Assembly: GCF_029203285.1 (NCBI RefSeq)
Contig: NZ_CP115669.1
Coordinates: 682,001-746,000 of the forward strand
DNA from: Pseudomonas sp. PSE14
Lineage (GTDB): Bacteria > Pseudomonadota > Gammaproteobacteria > Pseudomonadales > Pseudomonadaceae
Direction of reading: 5' to 3'
Length of the DNA: 64,000 bases
A model generated the notes under the pieces. The model searched no databases. It was not told where the DNA came from and saw only the letters and a program-made list of their open reading frames with translations. Position 1 is the stretch's first letter; every line of letters begins with the position of its first letter. Both the position numbers and the translations under genes were made by a program. Below are positions 9,180 through 16,887 of the stretch, one piece after another.

Positions 9180-9370
9180 CTCGTCGGCAGGTCTCCTGGC
9201 TGACAGGTCGTCATCCTGCGCGGCCTTCCCGGTTACCCAGTGGCCTGATCGACTGCATGAAAAAGATCATCATGCGGTCGGATTGCGCGGACTCGCTGCT
9301 TACAGTTGCGGGGGCAGCCACGGTTCAACCGTGTTCCCTCTTCGGCTCTCGGATGCATCGCCTTCAAACA
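9180..9370 (-). ncRNA. Cobalamin riboswitch upstream of cobG
   Basis: Read on the minus strand, the region contains the B12-box GCTGCCCCCGCAACTG (complement near 9303-9320), a GAGGGAAC element upstream of it, and the closing GCCAGGAGACCTGCC (near 9187-9205). These match the cobalamin riboswitch consensus. It lies directly upstream of cobG and would repress cobGHIJ when adenosylcobalamin is present. The boundaries are approximate. Confidence 0.9.
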
Positions 9371-9479
9371 GCGAAGCGTCCTACGAGCACCGACGATGCG
9401 GGTATTATGCCTGCTTTGCCCGAGGGCGGGACAAGCCTGCCCGTCGGATCGATCGCCGCACCCCTTCAGAGGAATTCCC

Positions 9480-10691
9480 ATGACGCCTTGGCTGACCATC
9501 GTCGGCATCGGCGAGGACGGTTACGCCGGCCTCGGCAAGGCCGCGCGCCGTGCGCTGCTCGGCGCCAGCGAGGTGATCGGCGCGCCGCGCCAGCTGGAGC
9601 TGCTGCCGCACTGCCTGCGGGCCAATCGCCAGGCCTGGCCGAGCCCGTTCAGCCTGGAGCCGGTGCTGCGCCGGCGTGGCCAGCCGACCTGCGTGCTGGC
9701 CAGCGGCGACCCGATGTGGTTCGGGGTTGGCGCGAGTCTCGCCCGTCAGATTCCGGCTGAGGAGGTGCTTGTGCTTTCCGCGCCGTCCTCCGCTTCGCTG
9801 GCCGCCGCGCGGCTGGGCTGGGCGCTACAGGAGTGCACCTTGCTGTCCCTGGTGGCTCGCCCCTTGGCGGCGCTCAATGCGCAGATTCATGATGGTGCGA
9901 AGCTGCTGATCCTCAGTAACGACGGCAACAGCCCGGCCGCCATTGCCGCGCTGCTGCGCGAACGCGGTTTCGGCCCGAGCCGGATCAGTGTGCTGGAACA
10001 CCTGGGTGGCGAATCCGAGCGGCGTATCGATGGCCTGGCCAGCGATTGGTCGCTGAACAGCAGCGCCGCCCTGAACCTGGTGGCGGTGGAATGCGTGGCT
10101 GGCGCCGATGCCGTTCGCCTGCCGCTGACCACCGGCCTGCCGGATGACGCCTTCCGCCACGACGGCCAACTGACCAAGCGCGACGTGCGCGCCGTGACCC
10201 TGGCGCGCCTGGCGCCCAGGCCGGGCGAGCTGCTCTGGGACGTCGGCGCCGGCTGCGGCTCCATCGGTATCGAATGGATGCGCGCCCATCCGAGTTGCCG
10301 CGCCCTGGCCATCGAGGCGAACGATGGGCGCCAGGAGCACATCCGCTTCAACCGCGACGCCCTCGGCGTGCCGGCGTTGCAGCTGGTCTGCGGCGCGGCG
10401 CCGGAGGCGCTGCAAGGGCTGGAACGCCCCGACGCGATCTTCATCGGCGGCGGCGTGACCGTGCCGGGCGTCCTCGAACATTGCTGGGAGCAGCTCAAGC
10501 CGGGCGGCCGTCTGGTCGCCAACGCCGTCACCCTGCAAAGCGAGGCGCTGTTGGTGAGCTGGCGCGAGCGCATCGGTGGCGAACTGACTCGTCTTGCCGT
10601 GGCCCAGGCCCTTCCGCTGGGTGGTTTCGATACCTGGCGCGCGGCGTTGCCGATTACCCTGTTGGAAGTCTGGAAACCGCTGGCCGACTGA
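9480..10691 (+). CDS. cobL: Precorrin-6Y C5,15-methyltransferase (decarboxylating)
   Basis: A 403-residue bifunctional enzyme. The N-terminal half (residues about 1-200) is a tetrapyrrole methylase ([33 protein letters not shown]). The C-terminal half (about 225-403) is a Rossmann methyltransferase/decarboxylase ([58 protein letters not shown]). Together they methylate C5 and C15 and decarboxylate the C12 acetate. The ATG follows AGAGGAATTCCC, a good ribosome-binding site. A longer in-frame extension would run back through the opposite-strand riboswitch and is not credible. It is divergent from cobG. Confidence 0.94.
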   Translation: MTPWLTIVGIGEDGYAGLGKAARRALLGASEVIGAPRQLELLPHCLRANRQAWPSPFSLEPVLRRRGQPTCVLASGDPMWFGVGASLARQIPAEEVLVLSAPSSASLAAARLGWALQECTLLSLVARPLAALNAQIHDGAKLLILSNDGNSPAAIAALLRERGFGPSRISVLEHLGGESERRIDGLASDWSLNSSAALNLVAVECVAGADAVRLPLTTGLPDDAFRHDGQLTKRDVRAVTLARLAPRPGELLWDVGAGCGSIGIEWMRAHPSCRALAIEANDGRQEHIRFNRDALGVPALQLVCGAAPEALQGLERPDAIFIGGGVTVPGVLEHCWEQLKPGGRLVANAVTLQSEALLVSWRERIGGELTRLAVAQALPLGGFDTWRAALPITLLEVWKPLAD

Positions 10692-10694
10692 ACC

Positions 10695-11792
10695 ATGCGT
10701 GACGAAACCCCCGAGGAACCCCGCCCACTACGCAGCGGCTACACCACCGGCAGCTGCGCCACCGCCACCAGCCTTGCTGCGGCGCGCCTACTGCTGACCG
10801 GCGAAGCCAGCGACGCGGCGCAGATCGCCTTGCCCAAGGAACGTCTCGCCACCCTGCGCCTGGAGTTCTGCCGGCTGACTGCCGAGGGGGCGGAGGCGGG
10901 CACCCTGAAGGATGCTGGCGACGACCCGGACGTCACCCACGGCGCGCTGGTCTTCGCCCGCGTTGCGTTGAGCGCCGAAGCGGGTGTGCGCTTCCATGCC
11001 GGCGACGGTGTCGGTACGGTCACCAAACCCGGCCTGGTGCTGGCGGTGGGCGAACCGGCGATCAACCCGGTGCCGCGCCAGATGATGCACGACAACCTCG
11101 CCGCCCTGGCCGCCGAATGTGGCTACACGGGCGGCTTCGAAGTCACCCTCGGCGTCGAGGGCGGCGCCGAGCTGGCGCTGAAAACCATGAACCCGCGTCT
11201 GGGCATTCTCGGCGGGCTGTCCATTCTCGGTACCACCGGGATCGTCCGGCCGTTCTCCTGTTCGGCCTACATCGCCTCGATCCAGCAGGGCATCGACGTC
11301 GCCCGCGCCAACGGCTTCCGCCATCTCGCCGCCTGTACCGGCAACGCCAGCGAGGACGCCATGCGCCGCCGCTACGGTTTCGACGACACCGCGCTGATCG
11401 AGATGGGCGACTTCGCCGGCGCCGCCCTCAAGCACCTGCGCAAGGCGCCGGTGGAGCGCTTCAGCGTCTGCGGCGGCTTCGGCAAGATCAGCAAGCTCGC
11501 CGCCGGCCACATGGACCTGCACAGCCGACACTCCAGTATCGACCTGCCGCAGCTGGCGGAGTGGGCGGCGGAGATTGGCGCGTCGGCGGACCTGCAACAG
11601 CGCATGCGCGAGGCCAACACCAGCCAGCAGGCGCTGGCGCTGTGCCGCGAAGAAGGAATTGCCCTGGGGGACGCCGTTTGCGCCCGCGCACTGGCGTTCG
11701 CACGGCGTATCGTGCCGGCCGAAGTACGGCTGGAAGTCTTCGCCATCGACCGCCAGGGCAACCTGGTCGGCGAGTCCCTGGAGGCTCGATGA
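10695..11792 (+). CDS. cbiD: CbiD, cobalt-precorrin-5B C1-methyltransferase
   Basis: A 365-residue enzyme that methylates C1 with loss of acetaldehyde in the pathway described as anaerobic. The diagnostic N-terminal motif [12 protein letters not shown] is present. So are [41 protein letters not shown] and [16 protein letters not shown]. It is located 3 bases after cobL and overlaps cobK. Because no cobF (the aerobic C1-methylase) is visible in this cluster, CbiD probably fills that step, as has been proposed for other pseudomonads. Confidence 0.94.
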   Translation: MRDETPEEPRPLRSGYTTGSCATATSLAAARLLLTGEASDAAQIALPKERLATLRLEFCRLTAEGAEAGTLKDAGDDPDVTHGALVFARVALSAEAGVRFHAGDGVGTVTKPGLVLAVGEPAINPVPRQMMHDNLAALAAECGYTGGFEVTLGVEGGAELALKTMNPRLGILGGLSILGTTGIVRPFSCSAYIASIQQGIDVARANGFRHLAACTGNASEDAMRRRYGFDDTALIEMGDFAGAALKHLRKAPVERFSVCGGFGKISKLAAGHMDLHSRHSSIDLPQLAEWAAEIGASADLQQRMREANTSQQALALCREEGIALGDAVCARALAFARRIVPAEVRLEVFAIDRQGNLVGESLEAR

Positions 11793-12511
11793 AGCGTGTC
11801 CTGCTGCTGGGTGGCATCGGCGAGGCGCTGGCCGTTGCGCGTCGGCTGGGACCGCGACACCTGTACAGCCTCGCCGGGCTGGGCAAGGTACCGGACGACC
11901 TGGCCTGTGAAGTGCGCGTCGGCGGCTACGGCGGCGCGGAAGGATTGGCTGCGTTCATCCGTGAACAGGGCTTCGACCTGCTGCTCGACGCGACCCATCC
12001 CTATGCCGCGCAAATCAGCGCCAACGCCGCCCGCGCCGCACAACTGGCCGACGTGCCCTGCTGGGCGTTGCGCCGTCCCGGTTGGCAAGCCGGTGCCGGA
12101 GATGACTGGCGCGAGGTGGCCGGCTGGCCGGCGCTGATTGCCGCGCTGGAGCGCTTCCGCCGGCCGCTGTTGACGATGGGCCGCGAGCCCCTTGAGCACC
12201 TCGACGAGATTCCCGTGCACCAGCACTGGACCGTACGTTGCCTGCAAAGCCTGCCGGGCAACGGGCGCGCCGAGGTGCTGGGTGCGCGCGGTCCCTTTAC
12301 CCTCGACGGCGAGCGCGAACTTTTCGAGCGTCTGGGCACCGACGTGCTGGTCAGCAAGAACAGCGGCAGCCAGGCCACCGAGCCGAAGCTGCAGGTCGCC
12401 CGCGAGCGGGGAGTGCCGGTGCTGATCCTGGCGCGGCCGCCGTTGCCGGAGGTGGATCGGACATTCGAGAGCGTCGATGCGCTGTGGGCTGCGCTGGAGC
12501 CGTTCACCTAG
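11789..12511 (+). CDS. cobK: Precorrin-6A reductase
   Basis: A 240-residue NADPH-dependent reductase of precorrin-6A to precorrin-6B. The N-terminal nucleotide-binding strand is [19 protein letters not shown]. The family blocks [17 protein letters not shown] and [34 protein letters not shown] are clear. The start overlaps the cbiD stop (ATGA), indicating translational coupling in the cobL-cbiD-cobK operon. Confidence 0.93.
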   Translation: MKRVLLLGGIGEALAVARRLGPRHLYSLAGLGKVPDDLACEVRVGGYGGAEGLAAFIREQGFDLLLDATHPYAAQISANAARAAQLADVPCWALRRPGWQAGAGDDWREVAGWPALIAALERFRRPLLTMGREPLEHLDEIPVHQHWTVRCLQSLPGNGRAEVLGARGPFTLDGERELFERLGTDVLVSKNSGSQATEPKLQVARERGVPVLILARPPLPEVDRTFESVDALWAALEPFT

Positions 12512-12577
12512 CGCCGGGTTTCGCCGGCATTACGTCGCGCTCTATGCTGTCTGCCATTTTCACAGGGAGTGACGATC

Positions 12578-13201
12578 ATGCTGCGAATCCTCGGACGCGC
12601 CTCTTCGATCAACGTGCGCAAGGTGCTCTGGACCTGCGCCGAGCTGGATCTGCCCTACGAGCGGGAAGACTGGGGCACGGGCTTTCGCTCCACCGCCTCG
12701 GCGGAATTCCTTGCGCTCAATCCCAACGCCATGGTGCCGGTGATCGTCGACGGCGACTTCGTGCTCTGGGAGTCCAATGCCATCTGCACCTACCTGGCCG
12801 GCCAGTACCCACGCAACGACCTGCTGCCGACCTCGCCGCGCGAGCGGGCGCGGGTGGAGCAATGGATGGGTTGGCAGGCCACCGAGCTGAACAACGCCTG
12901 GCGCTATGTATTCATGGCCAAGGTGCGCAACAGCCCGAGCCACACCGACGAATCCGCCGTCGCCCTGAGCGAGGCGCAGTGGAACCACTGCATGTCGATC
13001 CTCGACCAGCAGTTGCAGAACACCGGTGCTTTCGTGGCCGGTGAGCGCTTCACGCTTGCCGACATCGTGCTCGGTTTGTCGGTGAACCGTTGGTACCTGA
13101 CACCCATGCAGCGTCCTGACCTGCCTGCCGTGGCCGCGTACTACGAGCGGCTCAGCGAGCGACCGGGGTTTCTTCTGTATGGGCGGAATGGGGAGCCTTG
13201 A
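12578..13201 (+). CDS. Glutathione S-transferase family protein
   Basis: A 207-residue cytosolic GST. The thioredoxin-fold N-terminal domain (residues about 1-80) has LGRASSINVRKVLWTCAELDLPYEREDWG, NPNAMVPVIVDGDFVLWESNAICTYLAGQY with the cis-Pro (VPVI) and glutathione-binding ESNAI. The helical C-terminal domain ends in FTLADIVLGLSVNRW. I choose the ATG at 12578, 9 bases after AGGGAG; a GTG at 12569 is too close to that site. The substrate is unknown. Sitting within the cob cluster is probably positional only. Confidence 0.9.
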   Translation: MLRILGRASSINVRKVLWTCAELDLPYEREDWGTGFRSTASAEFLALNPNAMVPVIVDGDFVLWESNAICTYLAGQYPRNDLLPTSPRERARVEQWMGWQATELNNAWRYVFMAKVRNSPSHTDESAVALSEAQWNHCMSILDQQLQNTGAFVAGERFTLADIVLGLSVNRWYLTPMQRPDLPAVAAYYERLSERPGFLLYGRNGEP

Positions 13202-13227
13202 GGGCTGGAGAGAGGCGGCTCCCAGCG

Positions 13228-13968
13228 CTAGCCCGCTGAAGCTTCGTCGATGCGCCGATACTCCGCCCCCAGCTCGTCCGCCAGCTTCCGCGCGCGTCCC
13301 AGCCGCACCGCGCCACCTTCGATATCCACCAACAGACTCGGGCAGGGCAGGGGCTGCAACGCCGGCCAATCCCGCAAGCGGCCATCGGTGAGCACCAGCA
13401 GCCGCTGATGCTCGCCCGGCTTCTGCCGCTGGCGCTTTTCCAGCCAGTCGCGGGCCTGCTGCAGTGCTTCGATCAACGGAGTGCCGCCGCCGGCACCGAG
13501 CTGTTCCAGCCAGGTCTGCAATTGCGCCGAAGCTTTCTGACCTTGCCACAGCCAGCGCGGCTGAGCGCCCGTGGCGTGGAGTACGGCGAGGCGGGCGCGT
13601 TGGCGGTAGGCTTGTTCGAAGGTCTCGGCGAGCAAGCCTTTGGCCTGTGCCAATGCGCCGTGGCGGCGGGTGCTGGCGGAGGCGTCGACTATCACCAGCC
13701 AGAGTTCGGCGGGCTTGCGGCTGCGGGCGCGCAGCACCAGGTCGGCGCGATGTTGCGGGCGGCCGTTACGCAGAGTGGCGGGCCAGTCGATGCGGCCGAG
13801 CGCGCCCTGTTGGCGGGCGCCGCTGCGGCCGCCGGCGAGCTGGCCGGGTCGGGGGTTGGCATCCGCGCCTGGGGCCGGGCGCGGGCGGATGCTCAGGGCT
13901 TTTTTGGCCAGCCCGTCAGTTGCCGGCGTTCGCCCATGGCGACGCTCTGGGCAGGCATTTCGCCCCAC
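13228..13968 (-). CDS. VWA-domain protein, Mg-chelatase D-subunit-like
   Basis: A protein of about 246 residues whose C-terminal 170 form a von Willebrand A domain with the MIDAS metal site: ELWLVIVDASASTR (D-x-S-x-S), GGGTPLIEAL (the T) and LLVLTDGRLRDW (the D). The N-terminal part is Pro/Arg-rich linker, as in BchD/CobT-like proteins. The apparent ATG lies 75 bases inside the preceding ATPase gene; a later non-ATG start is possible. It is paired with a ChlI-like AAA+ ATPase and close to cobN. I infer that the two act as the small chelatase subunits that elsewhere are CobS and CobT. Confidence 0.8.
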   Translation of the reverse strand: MGRNACPERRHGRTPATDGLAKKALSIRPRPAPGADANPRPGQLAGGRSGARQQGALGRIDWPATLRNGRPQHRADLVLRARSRKPAELWLVIVDASASTRRHGALAQAKGLLAETFEQAYRQRARLAVLHATGAQPRWLWQGQKASAQLQTWLEQLGAGGGTPLIEALQQARDWLEKRQRQKPGEHQRLLVLTDGRLRDWPALQPLPCPSLLVDIEGGAVRLGRARKLADELGAEYRRIDEASAG

Positions 13969-14900
13969 TGGCCTTCGCCGTTGGAGGCGCTGGACGGCGC
14001 CTGGGCCTGACTGGAAGAGGACTGCGGCGGCGTAGTCGATTGCGGCGGTGCATGGCGACGGCGATGGGCGAGGGCGAAGTGCTCGACCGCGTCGATGTCC
14101 TGCGCCTCGATGGCGTTGGCACCGCGCCAGGCGGCATGGGCACGGGCGGCGCGCAGCCAGACCAGGTCGGCACGCAGGCCGTCGACGCCGGCGGCGTGGC
14201 AGCGCTCGGCGATCTCGTTCAGCGCAGCGTCATCCAGGGCAATCGCGGCAAGGCGTTGGCGTGCCTCGACGCAGCGCTGTTGCAGTGCCTGCTGGGCTTC
14301 CTGCCATTGATCGAGAAAGGCCTGCGAATCGCCATCGAAGGCCAGGCGGCGCCGGACGATCTCGGCGCGCTCGCTCGGCGCCGGCGTGCCTTGCAGTTGC
14401 ACCTTGAGGCCGAAGCGATCCAGCAGTTGCGGGCGCAGTTCGCCTTCCTCGGGGTTCATGGTGCCGATCAGCACGAAGCGCGCCGGGTGGCTGTGGGACA
14501 GGCCGTCGCGCTCGATCAGGTTGATGCCGCTGGCGGCCACGTCGAGCAGCAGGTCGACGAGGTGGTCGGGCAGCAGGTTCACCTCATCCACATAGAGCAC
14601 GCCGCCGTGGGCGTGGGCCAGCACGCCGGGGGAGAACTGTGCGCGGCCTTCACCCAGCGCCGCATCCAGGTCGAGGGTGCCGACGATGCGCTCCTCGCTG
14701 GCGCCCAGCGGCAGGGTGACGAAGCGCCCGCCGTCCAGCAGGTCGGCCACGCCACGCGCCAGGGTGGACTTGGCCATGCCGCGGGGCCCTTCGATCAGCA
14801 CGCCGCCGATGGCCGGATCGATGGCTGCCAGGCACAGGGCCAGCTTCAACTCATCGGCGCCGACGACGGCAGCCAGTGGGAAATGGGGAAGGGCGGTCAT
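13893..14900 (-). CDS. Mg-chelatase I-subunit-like AAA+ ATPase (ChlI/BchI family)
   Basis: A 335-residue AAA+ ATPase. Walker A is degenerate but recognisable as GPRGMAKST (about residues 36-44). Walker B is GGVLYVDEVNLLPDHLVDLLLDVAASG. Sensor 1 is FVLIGTMNPEEGELRPQLLDRFGL. A Pro/Gln/Ser-rich tail (PPQSTTPPQSSSSQAQAPSS) links to the downstream VWA gene, which overlaps. The ATG of MTALPHFP follows AGGAAAT. Since the window has cobN but no cobS or cobT, this ATPase is likely to energise cobalt insertion. That assignment is inference from context. Confidence 0.88.
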   Translation of the reverse strand: MTALPHFPLAAVVGADELKLALCLAAIDPAIGGVLIEGPRGMAKSTLARGVADLLDGGRFVTLPLGASEERIVGTLDLDAALGEGRAQFSPGVLAHAHGGVLYVDEVNLLPDHLVDLLLDVAASGINLIERDGLSHSHPARFVLIGTMNPEEGELRPQLLDRFGLKVQLQGTPAPSERAEIVRRRLAFDGDSQAFLDQWQEAQQALQQRCVEARQRLAAIALDDAALNEIAERCHAAGVDGLRADLVWLRAARAHAAWRGANAIEAQDIDAVEHFALAHRRRHAPPQSTTPPQSSSSQAQAPSSASNGEGQWGEMPAQSVAMGERRQLTGWPKKP

Positions 14901-14990
14901 GGGGATTTCCTGCGGATTTCGTCCGTGCATGGTAGCGAACCGGGCGTACGACGCGCGACTCATGTCCATCGCCTTCATAGAGACAAGTCA

Positions 14991-15019
14991 TTGATCGGCG
15001 CGCCGCGATGCAGTAAGTT
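14991..15019 (+). promoter_or_regulatory. Candidate sigma-70 promoter for the aroF-like leader
   Basis: TTGATC (14991-14996), a 17-base spacer, then TAAGTT (15014-15019). The spacing is ideal but the hexamers are weak (4/6 and 3/6). It would start transcription about 20 bases before the first leader ORF. Confidence 0.35.
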
Positions 15020-15043
15020 GAGCCCCATTCCACGGAGAACATC

Positions 15044-15178
15044 ATGCCGTCCAGCCTGTCCATCCAGTCCCTCGCCCGCCTCGGTGCCATTGGCTCCGCG
15101 GTCGTTCGCGCGCAGGTTCTGGCCGCGGCTGCCGGCTATTTCTTCTATGGGTATTGGTTTAGCCAAAGGCGCGCCTGA
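15044..15178 (+). CDS. Aromatic-rich leader peptide 1 (44 aa) upstream of DAHP synthase
   Basis: A 44-codon ORF with an excellent ribosome-binding site (CGGAGAAC, 6-7 bases from the ATG). Near its end it encodes GYFFYGYWF: three Tyr, three Phe and one Trp within nine residues. It is followed 50 bases later by a perfect intrinsic terminator. A DAHP synthase, which supplies all three aromatic amino acids, lies downstream. This is the layout of a ribosome-mediated attenuator leader. The stop codon lies inside hairpin GCGCCTG/CAGGCGC (15171-15192), which is mutually exclusive with a second hairpin GGCGCCCT/AGGGTCGCC (15188-15211). The function is inferred; the sequence features are directly visible. 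Confidence 0.75.
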   Translation: MPSSLSIQSLARLGAIGSAVVRAQVLAAAAGYFFYGYWFSQRRA

Positions 15179-15228
15179 TACCCCACAGGCGCCCTAGCAA
15201 GCAGGGTCGCCAACCAGACAGATTCACG

Positions 15229-15266
15229 AAACCCCGGTCGGCAACCCGACCGGGGTTTTTGTTTTT
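15229..15266 (+). terminator. Intrinsic terminator/attenuator in the aroF-like leader
   Basis: AAACCCCGGTCGG (15229-15241), loop CAAC, CCGACCGGGGTTT (15246-15258): a 13-bp perfect stem, continuing into TTTTGTTTTT. It lies between the two aromatic leader ORFs and 207 bases before the DAHP synthase start, so it can only regulate that gene or end a short leader RNA. Confidence 0.9.
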
Positions 15267-15325
15267 CCGGCCCACAAGGCCAACGAATTGAACCGAGCCA
15301 AAACGCTCAGACAGAGGATCGACAC

Positions 15326-15424
15326 ATGAACACCACTTATTACCGCTATTACCGCAACTCCGACTGGCGATTTAGCAGCGCGCTGCGTGCCACCCAACGA
15401 GCCTTGCCACGAACACTTAGATAG
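15326..15424 (+). CDS. Aromatic-rich leader peptide 2 (32 aa) upstream of DAHP synthase
   Basis: A 32-codon ORF beginning MNTTYYRYYRNSDWRF: four Tyr, one Trp and one Phe in the first 16 residues. It has an AGAGGATC ribosome-binding site 7-8 bases upstream. It lies after the intrinsic terminator and ends at TAG 15422-15424. It is directly followed by a stable hairpin (GCCG-A-GCGCGG pairing with CCGCGCCGGC, 15428-15456) that finishes just before the aroF-like start region. It could sense aromatic aminoacyl-tRNA at the level of translation or Rho access. This is an inference from composition and position. Confidence 0.7.
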   Translation: MNTTYYRYYRNSDWRFSSALRATQRALPRTLR

Positions 15425-15472
15425 AGCGCCGAGCGCGGAAAGAACACCGCGCCGGCCAAGGATGCCAGTCAG

Positions 15473-16570
15473 ATGAACGCTTCCACCTCCACCCTGATCC
15501 GCCACGATATCCAGCAGTCCGCCGAAGTCCTGGACCTGCCCTTGCCCTCCGCTCGCCGCCGCGAACAACCGCTGCCGAGCCCCGTCGAACTGCGCCAGCG
15601 CCTGCCGCTGTCCGCCGCCATGGCCCACCGCGTCCGCGAAGGCCGGGAGGCGATCCGCGCCGTACTCGACGGCCGCGACCCGCGCCTGCTCGTCGTCATC
15701 GGCCCCTGCTCGCTGCACGACCCCGTTTCCGCCCTCGAATACGCCGACCGCCTCGCCGAACTGGCGCCGCAGGTGAGCGACCAGCTGCTGCTGGTAATGC
15801 GCGCCTACGTCGAGAAACCACGCACCACCATCGGCTGGAAAGGCCTGGTCTACGACCCGCAGCTGGACGGCACGGGCGACATGGCCGGCGGCCTGGAACT
15901 GTCGCGCCGGCTGATGCTGGGCATGCTCGAACGTGGCCTGCCGATCGCCACCGAACTGCTGCAACCGCTGGTGGCTGGCTACTTCGACGACCTGCTGGGC
16001 TGGGCCGCCATCGGCGCGCGCACCAGCGAATCCCAGGTGCACCGCGAGATGGTCAGCGGCCTCGACCTGCCGGTGGGCTTCAAGAACGGCACAGACGGCA
16101 GCATCGGCATCGCCACCGATGCCATGCGCTCGGCCGCTCACCCGCACCAGCACTTCGGCATCGACGCGCTGGGCCGGCCTTCACTGGTGCAGACCCAGGG
16201 CAACCCGGACACCCATCTGGTGCTGCGCGGCGGCCACGCCGGGCCGAACTTCGATGCGCAGAGCGTGCAGCAGATTCGCCAGGGGCTGGAGAAGCTCGGC
16301 ATCGAGCCGAGCATCATGGTGGATTGCAGCCACGCCAACAGCGGCAAGGACCCGCTGCGCCAGCCGGCGGTGCTGGACAGCGTGCTCGACCAGCGCCTGG
16401 CCGGCGATGCATCGCTGCGCGGCGTGATGCTGGAGAGTCATCTGTTCGACGGCTGCCAGCCGCTGTCCGGTGAGTTGCGCTACGGTGTCTCGATCACCGA
16501 CGGCTGCCTGGGCTGGAGCGGCACCGAGGCGCTGTTGTTGAGCGCGGCCGAGCGTCTGCGTCGCGGCTGA
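15473..16570 (+). CDS. aroF: Class I 3-deoxy-7-phosphoheptulonate (DAHP) synthase
   Basis: A 365-residue enzyme joining phosphoenolpyruvate and erythrose 4-phosphate, the first step of the shikimate pathway. Family blocks are LLVVIGPCSLHDPVSALEYADRLAEL, MRAYVEKPRTTIGWKGLVYDPQ (K-P-R-T substrate site), GARTSESQVHREMVSGLDLPVGFKNGTDG, HFGIDALGRPSLVQTQGNPDTHLVLRGG, IMVDCSHANSGKDP and GVSITDGCLGW. AroF/G/H type; which inhibitor it responds to cannot be read from sequence alone. It is preceded by two aromatic-rich leader ORFs and an attenuator-like terminator. P. aeruginosa also has a DAHP synthase gene next to cobN. Confidence 0.93.
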   Translation: MNASTSTLIRHDIQQSAEVLDLPLPSARRREQPLPSPVELRQRLPLSAAMAHRVREGREAIRAVLDGRDPRLLVVIGPCSLHDPVSALEYADRLAELAPQVSDQLLLVMRAYVEKPRTTIGWKGLVYDPQLDGTGDMAGGLELSRRLMLGMLERGLPIATELLQPLVAGYFDDLLGWAAIGARTSESQVHREMVSGLDLPVGFKNGTDGSIGIATDAMRSAAHPHQHFGIDALGRPSLVQTQGNPDTHLVLRGGHAGPNFDAQSVQQIRQGLEKLGIEPSIMVDCSHANSGKDPLRQPAVLDSVLDQRLAGDASLRGVMLESHLFDGCQPLSGELRYGVSITDGCLGWSGTEALLLSAAERLRRG

Positions 16571-16582
16571 TACCAAGGTGGC

Positions 16583-16610
16583 GGCGTACAACCGCGAACG
16601 GTTGTACGCC
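16583..16610. repeat. Hairpin after the DAHP synthase gene
   Basis: GGCGTACAACCG (16583-16594), loop CGAA, CGGTTGTACGCC (16599-16610), then CTACG. A perfect 12-bp stem with the same outer architecture (GGCG...CGCC-CTACG) as the hairpins at 3040 and 56937. It starts 12 bases after the stop codon and could serve as a terminator without a T tract. Confidence 0.6.
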
Positions 16611-16629
16611 CTACGCTCGAATGCTTTTC

Positions 16630-16698
16630 GTAGGAGCGAGCTTGCTCGCGAACATGCCCCCGCAGCGGAGGCGGGTTCGCGAGCAAGCTCGCTCCTAC
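16630..16698. repeat. REP doublet 2
   Basis: GTAGGAGCGAGCTTGCTCGC faces GCGAGCAAGCTCGCTCCTAC, 69 bases overall. It lies in the 317-base region between the convergent aroF-like and cobN genes; no gene is visible in that region. Confidence 0.9.
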
Positions 16699-16710
16699 AA
16701 AATCAAAAGC

Positions 16711-16840
16711 CCCTCACCCTAACCCTCTCCCGCAAGAGGGGGAGGGGACAGTGACGTGCAGGGGGAACCGGGGTGCCAGCCGGCAGGATCGGCTCCCTCT
16801 CCCTCAGGAGCGGGGCGCGCAGCCAGGGCTGGGGTGAGGG
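16711..16840. repeat. 130-bp element with 16-bp terminal inverted repeats
   Basis: CCCTCACCCTAACCCT (16711-16726) and AGGGCTGGGGTGAGGG (16825-16840) are inverted copies matching at 14 of 16 positions. The interior holds a further CCCTCTCCC...GGGGGAGGG hairpin (16723-16746). It has the look of a non-coding miniature inverted-repeat element and contains no ORF of its own. Confidence 0.6.
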
Positions 16841-16887
16841 AATGCAATGGCGCGAGATTCCGCGGTACAAAGACGGCGTGACATACC

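Noticed and set aside
9257-9479. Upstream extension of cobL to earlier in-frame starts
   Set aside because: The extension translates the complement of the cobG riboswitch; the ATG at 9480 has a good ribosome-binding site and begins the conserved methylase motif.
12569-12577. GTG start for the glutathione S-transferase
   Set aside because: It directly abuts the AGGGAG ribosome-binding site; the ATG 9 bases later has proper spacing.
14961-14993. A 10-codon ORF (MSIAFIETSH) upstream of aromatic leader 1
   Set aside because: No ribosome-binding site and it precedes the likely promoter; its composition is not informative.
15224-16153. A 309-codon minus-strand frame over the aroF-like gene and its leader
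   Set aside because: It runs through the perfect terminator and leader ORFs and shows no recognisable domain; the plus-strand DAHP synthase explains the coding signal.
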